A stretch of 40,427 bases of DNA from JANRKT01 sp033763355 (GTDB lineage: Bacteria > Bacteroidota > Bacteroidia > Chitinophagales > Chitinophagaceae): the NCBI GenBank assembly GCA_033763355.1, contig JANRKT010000134.1, positions 1 through 40,427 on the forward strand, in the 5' to 3' direction. Below, one piece after another: positions 34,122-40,427 of this stretch. The notes under the pieces were generated by a model. It was given only the letters and a program-made list of their open reading frames with translations. It searched no databases and had not been told where the DNA came from. How positions within the stretch are numbered: the first letter of the stretch is position 1; each line of letters opens with the position of its first letter. The position numbers and the translations under genes were made by a program.

Positions 34122-34134
34122 TCCCGAAATTTGC

Positions 34135-34562
34135 TGTTCGCTGCAAAACGGGTTATCGTGGCGCCTTTGGCGCCAAGGAAAGTCCGGACAGCACAGGGCA
34201 ACGTACCTTGCGAACAGCGGGGTATTGCAACCGCTGCTGAAAAGCATGTTGCAGTAACAGACAGTGCCACAGAAAATAACCTCACCCCCGGCCCCTCTCC
34301 AAAAGGAGAGGGGAGCTAAAGGTGAAAGGGTGAAAATGTGAGGCAAGAGCTCACAGCTTTACCGGGAAACCGGTATTGCGGGTAAACCTTGCGTGCTGAA
34401 ATGCCACATATAGTAGCGTTGAGAGCTGCCCGTTCAAGTTCCTTCCAGGACACGTTACAGGGTAGGCAGATTGATCCCGACGGGCAACCTGCGGGACAGA
34501 TAAATGATAACCATTCGCCACCGGCGAATACAAAATCCGGCTTACAGGTTTGCAGCGAAATT
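34135..34562 (+). ncRNA. rnpB: RNase P RNA, bacterial class A
   Basis: The catalytic RNA that matures tRNA 5' ends. The conserved core is plain: GGAAAGTCCGGACAGCACAG at about 34178-34197, GTGCCACAGAAAATAACC at 34264-34281, AGAGCTCAC around 34347-34355, GGGTAAACC, and AGATAAATGATAACC near the 3' end. The P1 helix closes the molecule: TTCGCTGCAAA (34137-34147) pairs with TTTGCAGCGAA (34549-34559), 11 bp. The ends are therefore set to within a few bases. The P12 arm (34282-34326) carries an unusual palindrome. A terminator follows at 34567-34594. No promoter is obvious in the 13-bp gap after the Smr gene, so it may be transcribed from inside that gene. Confidence 0.93.
34282..34326 (+). repeat. 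Palindromic repeat-like P12 arm within the RNase P RNA
   Basis: Stems TCACC/GGTGA (34282-34286 with 34321-34325) and CCCCTCTCC/GGAGAGGGG (34292-34300 with 34305-34313) around an AAAA loop. This closely resembles a palindromic repeat I recall as frequent between genes in Bacteroidota. In E. coli the same interval is about 30 nt. Confidence 0.6.
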
Positions 34563-34566
34563 TATT

Positions 34567-34594
34567 AAAGCAATCTTCAGGGATTGCTTTTTTT
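34567..34594 (+). terminator. Intrinsic terminator of rnpB
   Basis: A 9-bp perfect stem AAAGCAATC/GATTGCTTT (34567-34575 with 34582-34590), 6-nt loop, with an unbroken T-run to 34594. Confidence 0.88.
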
Positions 34595-34827
34595 GGCATA
34601 TAAAACACAGTAATGATGTGATTTTCAAACTTCTGTATTCCAATTATTTAAGAGCAAGTATTAAATTTATTATTCAGGTTTTATAAAGAGGCTGAGTGGG
34701 ATATTAATTTTCTGGTTTTTAGGGCTTTTGGTTTGGTCCTATTCAACTGAAAAGTCATAAATTTACATAGACACCTCCTGATACTTTCAAGTGCTTAAAC
34801 TCTCTGGGCCGCCCCAAAGCCAAAACC
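34595..34827. other. AT-rich intergenic region before the phosphoesterase gene
   Basis: 233 bp without a convincing gene; it holds only the candidate promoter listed separately. Short frames here have no family resemblance or coding character. Confidence 0.6.
34732..34765 (+). promoter_or_regulatory. Candidate promoter of the phosphoesterase gene
   Basis: TTTG (34732-34735), a 22-nt spacer and TAAATTTA (34758-34765; one mismatch to TAnnTTTG). It would leave a leader of about 55-60 nt before the ATG at 34828. Confidence 0.35.
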
Positions 34828-37800
34828 ATGATGAAACGTTTTAAGCGCTTCTTTCTGTTTTCCATTTTTATATTGTGCGTTGATTCTCTTCAATCACAGG
34901 TTTCTATTTTTAATTTTGGTTCATCCTGGAAGTATTCTGCCTCAGGAGGAAGCCCTTCAATTAATTGGATCAGCCCGGGTTTTAACGATGCCTCATGGCA
35001 AACCGGTAATGCTGAATTAGGTTATGGAGATGGAGATGAAGCAACGGTTGTAGGGTATGGGGGTAATGACCTGAGCAAATTCATCAGCACCTATTTTCGC
35101 AAAACGGTAAACATATCCAATGCTTCATCTTTCAGTTCATTTACGTTTAAACTAAAGCGTGATGATGGGGTTGTGGTTTATGTTAACGGCACTGAGGTGT
35201 ACAGGAACAACATGCCCGCAGGCGCTGTTTCATCAACTACAAGGGCAACTTCTGCTGTCAGCGGTTCGGCTGAATTTGCTGTGCTGACATTTTCAGTTCC
35301 AGCGGGGTTATTTTTTAATGGTGAGAATACCATTGCCGCCGAAATTCACCAGCGCAGTTCTTCTGATCCTGACATTACATTCGACCTTTCACTCACCGGC
35401 ATAGCCAGTATGGCTCCGGTTGCAGATGCCGGGCCTGATAAGGTAATTACATTGCCTGCGAACACAGTAACATTAACCGGAAGCGGAACCGATGCCGACG
35501 GAACCATAGCAAGCTACAACTGGTCGTTTGTAAGCGGGCCTTCAGGTGCGGTAATATCTACTCCATTGGAGCCAGTAGCAGAAATTACAAACCTAATGCA
35601 GGGGGTTTATATTTTTCGCCTGACGGTTACAGATAATGCCGGTGTTAGCGCTGCAGACGATGTACAGATTAATGTAAATATTGCTGTCATTCCCCCAGTG
35701 GTGATATTTGGGCTGGGTTCTTCATGGAAATATCTTGACAATGGCAGCAACCAGGGTACGCAATGGACAGGTTCCGGTTTTGATGATGCATCATGGACAT
35801 CCGGGAATGCTGAATTAGGTTACGGCGACGGGGATGAAGCAACAATTGTGGGTTTTGGTTCAAATTCAGGCGCCAAATACATTACCACTTATTTCCGTAA
35901 AACAGTAAATATCCCGGATGCCTCTTCATTTACATCTTTCAAAATGCAGGTGAAACGCGATGACGGGGTGGTGATTTATGTAAACGGAACTGAGGTGTAC
36001 CGGAATAATATGCCGGCTGGTAATGTTGCGTTTACAACAAGGGCTGTTTCTGCAATAATAGGTTCGGCGGAATATGCTTTACTGAATTTTGAAGTGCCGG
36101 TGAATTTATTTGTGAATGGTAATAACATTATTGCCGCAGAGATCCACCAGCGCAATTCAACCGATCCTGATATTACATTTGATCTCTCTCTAACAGCAAC
36201 CACAAGCATGGTACCCGTTGCTGATGCAGGGCCTGACCAGTTTATTTCATTACCGTTTAATACAGCAACGCTGCATGGATCGGGAACTGACCCCGACGGA
36301 GCCATTGCAAGTTATAGCTGGGCGCAGGTGAGCGGGCCACAGGGTGCTGTTATAACCAGCCCATTGACTTCAAGTACCAATATTACCGGACTTATACAGG
36401 GTGAATATGTGTTTCGCCTGACCGTTAAAGATAATTCCGGTATATCAGCTACAGATGAAGTAAATGTAAATGTTACCCTTCCTGTTGTTCCGCCTTCCAC
36501 ATTATTTGGCTTCGGTTCATCCTGGAAATATCTTGACGATGGCAGCAACCAGGGTACTGCATGGCGCAATGCAGGTTTTACTGATGCAGCATGGCTTACC
36601 GGCAACGGAGAACTTGGCTATGGAGATGGCGATGAAACCACTGTTATCAGTTACGGTGCAGATGTGAATAACAAGCACATTACAACTTATTTCCGCAAGC
36701 AGCTTAACATAGCTGATGTAACGGCATACAGCTCATTTACCATGCAGATTAAACGTGATGACGGGGCTGTGGTTTACGTTAACGGCAAAGAAGTGTACAG
36801 GAGTAATATGCCTGCAGGAGAAATTACAAATGCCACTTATGCTGCTTCGGTAACAGGAGGCCCCGACGAAAGCAACCCCTTATCGGTAACGCTTTCAACA
36901 GCAGATTTTGTGAACGGAAGCAATATCATAGCTGTCGAAATACACCAGTCAGACCCGCTAAGCTCCGATGTTACCTTCGATATGTCGTTAACGGGTTCAA
37001 CAGGTACGGCTGAACAGCCGAATGTAATCAGGGGCCCTTATCTTCAGATGGGCAACCAGACAGGTGTTACTATTAAATGGAGAACTGATCTTCCCTCCAG
37101 GTCAAGGATATATTACGGAACTGTTCCGGGAAGCTTTAGTGCATTTGCCGATAATCCCTCAATGGTTACAGAACATTCCATGCGCATCAGTAACCTAAAT
37201 CCGGGAACAAAATACTATTATGGAATTGCCACCGGCACGGGCCTTCTTGCATCAGGAAATGATTATTATTTTAAAACTGCTCCGTTGCCGGGTTCAACTA
37301 AAAAAATACGCATAGCCGCTTTTGGGGATTGCGGTAAAAATGAAAATGGTTTCCAGTCAGGCGCTCTTACTGCATACCGGAATTATATAGGTAATAATGA
37401 AACAGACCTGTGGCTTTTGCTGGGCGATAACGCATACGAAAACGGAACGGAAAATGAGTACAGTTCCAATTTCTTTAATCCTTATGGCAATTCTATCCTG
37501 CGCAACCACATGCTGTTCCCCTCTCCGGGTAACCATGAATATGCGGATAACACGGGCCTCGCTGCTTCAAAAAACATTCCTTACTATTCTATATTTGATG
37601 TGCCGGCAAATGCCGAGTGTGGTGGTGTGGCATCTGGCAATAAATCTTATTACTCATTTGACTATGGCCCCGTGCATTTTATTTCACTGGATTCATACGG
37701 AACTGAAAATGGCGGGACAACGCATTTTTATGATACGCTTGGTGTACAGGCCACATGGTTAAAACAAGACCTTGCCGCTACAGAAAAAAAATGGATCATC

Positions 37801-38805
37801 GCTTACTGGCACCATCCTCCTTATACAAAGGGCAGTCACAATTCAGATACCGAAGCTGACCTTATTGCAATCAGACAGAATTTTATCCGCATCCTCGAAA
37901 GGTATGGGGTGGATATGGTACTCTGCGGCCACAGTCACAATTACGAAAGGTCATACCTGCTCAAAGGCCACTACGGCGCAGCAAATACTTTTAACGCTTC
38001 CGCTCATGCGGCAAGTAATTCCAGCGGAAAATATGATAACAGCAGTAATTCATGTCCGTATATACTTCCTGCAGGCAAAGTTGAACACGGAACCGTTTAT
38101 GTTGTTGCAGGTTCGGCAGGCTCTGACGGCCCGGTGGTTTCAGGCGAATGGCCCATGCAGGCGCTGCCTTTTGCCCAGGATGACGGGGGTGCATTTTATA
38201 TTGAAATAGAAGACAACCGGCTGGATGCAAAATTCATACGTAAAGATGGTATCATAGCAGATCAGTTTACCATAATGAAAAATGTAAACAAATCTTCTAC
38301 AGTCAATATCAGCAATGGGGCATCGGCAACACTCATTGCTTCCTATATTGGTAATTACAACTGGAGCGGGGGAACTGCATCAGGAAATACACGGAGTATT
38401 TCTGTAAAACCGCCTGATAATTCAACCGTGATATATCATGCAAGGGACAACTTCAATTGCCTTGATGACGCCTTTACTGTTATTACCGGCGCCGGCAATG
38501 CAGCATCACCTGCCGGCAATAGTATTGCAGAAACAGAGCGCAATGATTATAAATACGGGAAAGCATACGCACTGACGGTGGCAAATACTTTCGGCGAAAT
38601 ACGCTTCAGGATCAACAGCTATAAAAACCAGAAGATACAATTGCGGATAATGGATATAACCGGCAGGAGCTATTACAACAGGAATACCGCCATTGCAGCC
38701 GGAACCATTTATTCTGATCAGCTTTCACTCAGGCCGGGTATTTATTTGCTGGATGTAATGAATGAGAAAGGAGAACGTGAAACCAGGAAAATTACTGTGA
38801 GATAA
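34828..38805 (+). CDS. Secreted multidomain purple-acid-phosphatase-like metallophosphoesterase with T9SS-type tail
   Basis: 1,325 residues. Signal peptide (1-23), then a beta-sandwich module present three times (about 27-195, 293-460, 557-727), each with GSSWKY, AELGYGDGDE, YFRK, KRDDGVVVYVNGTEVYRNNM and EIHQ. Two PKD-like domains of about 90 residues (PVADAGPD starts near 197 and 462) separate them. A fibronectin-like purple acid phosphatase N-domain (731-825) precedes the metallophosphoesterase domain (827-1115), with metal ligands FGDCG (Asp834), GDNAY (Asp867, Tyr870), GNHE (Asn902, His903), WHHPPY (995-996) and GHSH (His1035, His1037). The last 80 residues (IQLRIMDITGRSYYNR, LRPGIYLLDV, RKITV) look like a T9SS sorting domain, so the protein is probably exported or surface-attached. 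It hydrolyses phosphomonoesters by family; phosphate scavenging is inference. Confidence 0.92.
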   Translation: MMKRFKRFFLFSIFILCVDSLQSQVSIFNFGSSWKYSASGGSPSINWISPGFNDASWQTGNAELGYGDGDEATVVGYGGNDLSKFISTYFRKTVNISNASSFSSFTFKLKRDDGVVVYVNGTEVYRNNMPAGAVSSTTRATSAVSGSAEFAVLTFSVPAGLFFNGENTIAAEIHQRSSSDPDITFDLSLTGIASMAPVADAGPDKVITLPANTVTLTGSGTDADGTIASYNWSFVSGPSGAVISTPLEPVAEITNLMQGVYIFRLTVTDNAGVSAADDVQINVNIAVIPPVVIFGLGSSWKYLDNGSNQGTQWTGSGFDDASWTSGNAELGYGDGDEATIVGFGSNSGAKYITTYFRKTVNIPDASSFTSFKMQVKRDDGVVIYVNGTEVYRNNMPAGNVAFTTRAVSAIIGSAEYALLNFEVPVNLFVNGNNIIAAEIHQRNSTDPDITFDLSLTATTSMVPVADAGPDQFISLPFNTATLHGSGTDPDGAIASYSWAQVSGPQGAVITSPLTSSTNITGLIQGEYVFRLTVKDNSGISATDEVNVNVTLPVVPPSTLFGFGSSWKYLDDGSNQGTAWRNAGFTDAAWLTGNGELGYGDGDETTVISYGADVNNKHITTYFRKQLNIADVTAYSSFTMQIKRDDGAVVYVNGKEVYRSNMPAGEITNATYAASVTGGPDESNPLSVTLSTADFVNGSNIIAVEIHQSDPLSSDVTFDMSLTGSTGTAEQPNVIRGPYLQMGNQTGVTIKWRTDLPSRSRIYYGTVPGSFSAFADNPSMVTEHSMRISNLNPGTKYYYGIATGTGLLASGNDYYFKTAPLPGSTKKIRIAAFGDCGKNENGFQSGALTAYRNYIGNNETDLWLLLGDNAYENGTENEYSSNFFNPYGNSILRNHMLFPSPGNHEYADNTGLAASKNIPYYSIFDVPANAECGGVASGNKSYYSFDYGPVHFISLDSYGTENGGTTHFYDTLGVQATWLKQDLAATEKKWIIAYWHHPPYTKGSHNSDTEADLIAIRQNFIRILERYGVDMVLCGHSHNYERSYLLKGHYGAANTFNASAHAASNSSGKYDNSSNSCPYILPAGKVEHGTVYVVAGSAGSDGPVVSGEWPMQALPFAQDDGGAFYIEIEDNRLDAKFIRKDGIIADQFTIMKNVNKSSTVNISNGASATLIASYIGNYNWSGGTASGNTRSISVKPPDNSTVIYHARDNFNCLDDAFTVITGAGNAASPAGNSIAETERNDYKYGKAYALTVANTFGEIRFRINSYKNQKIQLRIMDITGRSYYNRNTAIAAGTIYSDQLSLRPGIYLLDVMNEKGERETRKITVR

Positions 38806-38846
38806 GAAGGTACAAAGCATTTGAATAATGTGGGGCATAACAAAAA

Positions 38847-38862
38847 CCCGGATATTATCGGG
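38847..38862 (-). terminator. Weak hairpin at the end of the cytochrome c peroxidase gene
   Basis: CCCG/CGGG arms (4 bp, 8-nt loop) over the stop codon, followed on the minus strand by TTTTTG. Small and only suggestive. Confidence 0.3.
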
Positions 38863-40427
38863 CAGAAGTATCAGTAAGTGATTGAAGAAAAACCTTAAGC
38901 CGCTTTTTTTCTTTTATCGTCAGGTTGAGTTTTTCAGGCGGTAATGTCTGGTTGGGCACGGACAACCCTAATCCCTGCCCGCCGCCTTTATCATAAAATT
39001 CAATCACTTCGTCCAATGTTTTGTAAATGCCATTGTGCATGTAAGGCGCCGTTAATGCAATATTGCGAAGTGTGGGTGTTTTAAAAGCAAAACGATGAAG
39101 TGGTATCCTGGTAAAGCCCGCACGGCCTTCGTCATCATCAACTATTTTATTTTCTGGTGTGGCCGGAACACCCAATACTTCCGCCTCGGTTTTGGAAAAT
39201 TCAGGTGGTATCATTCCGTTAAACAAAGGAATGAAATGGCAGGTGGCGCATTTGGCTTTGCCTGCAAAAAGATTAAATCCTGCTCTTGCATCAGCTGATA
39301 ATGATTTGGTTTCTCCACGAATGTATTTATCAAAAGGGGAGCTGAGGCTTATTAATGATTTTACATAAGCTGCAATGGCATTGGCAATGGTGTAATCGGT
39401 AAGCGGTTCTTTAAGTTTGCTGTAAGCAGAAGCAAACAAACTGCTGTAGTCCGAATCTTTTTTCAGTTCTTCCGCAATATCATATAATGAGCTGTTCATT
39501 TCGGCACGGTTGTGCACTACATTTTTTATCTGCAGTTCCACGGTAGAGCTCCTCAGGTCGTAAAACTGTTTGGTTTGAAATACCGTGTTATAAAGTGTGG
39601 GCGTATTTCTCAGCGATATATTTTCACTTTCGTGAAGCGGTAAGGCAGTTGCCAAGCCATCGGTAAAAGCAAGTTCCGGTTTATGGCAGCCTGCACAACT
39701 TCTTTGCCTGGTGCTGCTCAACAGGTTACTGTAGAATAATTTTTTTCCAAGTGCAATGCGCTCAGCATTGGGCTGGTAATTTGGATTGGAAGGGGAGAAG
39801 AACATGGGATTAAACGCCCCCTCTTCAAATAAAGTTTTTGCTTCCGGATTCACCAACACTTTAACTCCGGAAGGAATAAATCCGCAATGTGCCCTTAGTT
39901 CTGAAACTACAGAGGATATTTTGCTGAGGTGGTTTATGATAAAATAAAGCCTGTTAAAATTTTTAAAATCAGGATTCTTTTTCAGGTATCCAATACCAGA
40001 CCTGATCTCATTGAACAGGGACAGCAGCAAAGGCTTTTCTTTTACCGGTATTTCCCGTGTGTATAAAAGTAACAGGTCATAAATGCCCTGTAATGATGCA
40101 GCAGCGTCAGCAATGCCCAGTGAGGAAAGTGGTGTATCATATCCGGTAATACCAAGAGCCGTAATGCGGAACACTTCCTGCCGCACTGCTTCAAAAACTT
40201 TTTGGTTGCTGAATTTATAAACAGCATCAGGTTCCTGCAGCAGGTTTTGAACAATTTGCTGCATGTACCTGATCTCGGTTTGTATAGCTTCTGATTTGCT
40301 GTAATCCGCCTGCGGATAGAGGAAGGTTTCAATAACCTGCAGTCCATGTGGTTCAATGATAACGTCGGCATACCCTTCTTCCACTTCCTGCAATGCAGGC
40401 CCGTTGAGTTGTTTTGCAGCATAAATA
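38855..40427 (-). CDS. Di-haem cytochrome c peroxidase (MauG/CcpA family), 5' end outside window
   Basis: The frame is open to the right edge, so the start and signal peptide are outside; 523 residues are visible. Two haem c sites show it: CAGCH (nt 39683-39697, in RQRSCAGCHKPELAFTDG) and CATCH (39236-39250, in GKAKCATCHFIPLFNG). LRNTPTLYN and APYMHNGIYKTLDEVIEFYDKG are the family's usual surrounding segments. It reduces hydrogen peroxide in the periplasm, or acts as a MauG-like oxidase. The first 170 visible residues are an all-helical extension resembling imelysin-type bundles (EVEEGYADVIIEPHGLQVIE), seen in a Bacteroidota subgroup; such domains are often tied to iron. Convergent with the phosphoesterase gene. 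Confidence 0.9.
   Translation of the reverse strand, partial: IYAAKQLNGPALQEVEEGYADVIIEPHGLQVIETFLYPQADYSKSEAIQTEIRYMQQIVQNLLQEPDAVYKFSNQKVFEAVRQEVFRITALGITGYDTPLSSLGIADAAASLQGIYDLLLLYTREIPVKEKPLLLSLFNEIRSGIGYLKKNPDFKNFNRLYFIINHLSKISSVVSELRAHCGFIPSGVKVLVNPEAKTLFEEGAFNPMFFSPSNPNYQPNAERIALGKKLFYSNLLSSTRQRSCAGCHKPELAFTDGLATALPLHESENISLRNTPTLYNTVFQTKQFYDLRSSTVELQIKNVVHNRAEMNSSLYDIAEELKKDSDYSSLFASAYSKLKEPLTDYTIANAIAAYVKSLISLSSPFDKYIRGETKSLSADARAGFNLFAGKAKCATCHFIPLFNGMIPPEFSKTEAEVLGVPATPENKIVDDDEGRAGFTRIPLHRFAFKTPTLRNIALTAPYMHNGIYKTLDEVIEFYDKGGGQGLGLSVPNQTLPPEKLNLTIKEKKRLKVFLQSLTDTSAR

Noticed and set aside
34131..34319. 62-codon open frame overlapping rnpB
   Set aside because: It lies within the RNase P RNA, whose conserved core accounts for the sequence.
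37397..38209. Two open frames (121 and 145 codons) on the plus strand within the phosphoesterase gene
   Set aside because: They lie in another frame of a well-conserved catalytic domain and show no family resemblance.
1..40427. tRNA genes, CRISPR array, IS element or prophage
   Set aside because: Looked for on both strands; no cloverleaf with TTCRA arm, no regular spaced repeats, no transposase, integrase or phage structural genes.

Overview
The window is a chromosomal segment from a Bacteroidota bacterium, most probably a member of the Chitinophagia/Chitinophagaceae. The signs are the families DUF3822, DUF4270 and DUF5117-type zinc proteases, a probable type IX secretion (T9SS) sorting tail, lipid A kinase LpxK, weak or absent Shine-Dalgarno sites, and several -7 elements of the Bacteroidota form TAnnTTTG. 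I see no prophage, complete IS element, CRISPR array or tRNA. Two short gene cassettes bounded by imperfect inverted repeats stand out against an otherwise housekeeping background.

Layout. 1-1250 (+) is the end of an FG-GAP/VCBS repeat protein, convergent through a shared terminator with a long minus-strand block (16144 down to 1337). In transcription order that block is panC, panD, a YbhN-type membrane protein, a RfaE2-like nucleotidyltransferase, ppk1, ppx, panB, a serpin-like lipoprotein inside a 28-nt inverted-repeat cassette, an ALDH7-type aldehyde dehydrogenase, a subtilase, a DinB-like protein and a secreted zinc protease. Divergent from panC is a plus-strand series (16250-21813): short glycogen-synthase-like protein, DUF4270 lipoprotein, metK, Nudix hydrolase, rlmB and a secreted NTF2-like protein. 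A MATE transporter (21891-23252, minus) follows. Next comes an overlapping plus-strand operon DUF3822-rsmD-bioD-5-FTHF cyclo-ligase-lpxK-rnr, then a four-helix-bundle gene in its own 26-nt inverted-repeat cassette, a polyprenyl diphosphate synthase, an APC permease, DoxX, a DUF2027/Smr protein, the RNase P RNA gene, and a 1,325-residue secreted phosphoesterase with a triplicated domain. A di-haem cytochrome c peroxidase runs off the right edge on the minus strand.

How the genes fit together. PanB, PanC and PanD supply pantothenate for CoA. Ppk1 and Ppx make and degrade polyphosphate. RsmD, RlmB, RNase R and RNase P RNA mature or turn over RNA. LpxK and the RfaE2-like enzyme serve lipopolysaccharide, and polyprenyl diphosphate synthase serves isoprenoids. 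MetK, BioD and the cyclo-ligase serve one-carbon and cofactor metabolism. The rest are envelope or secreted hydrolases and transporters.

Most unusual signals: (1) two unrelated single genes (serpin-like, four-helix bundle) each tightly enclosed by imperfect inverted repeats whose left arm contains a direct repeat of 14-bp period; (2) an RNase P RNA whose P12 arm looks like a Bacteroidota intergenic palindromic repeat; (3) RsmD with GPPY where DPPY/NPPY is expected; (4) a GlgA-like protein lacking the KxGG motif; (5) several intergenic repeats and long perfect hairpins.
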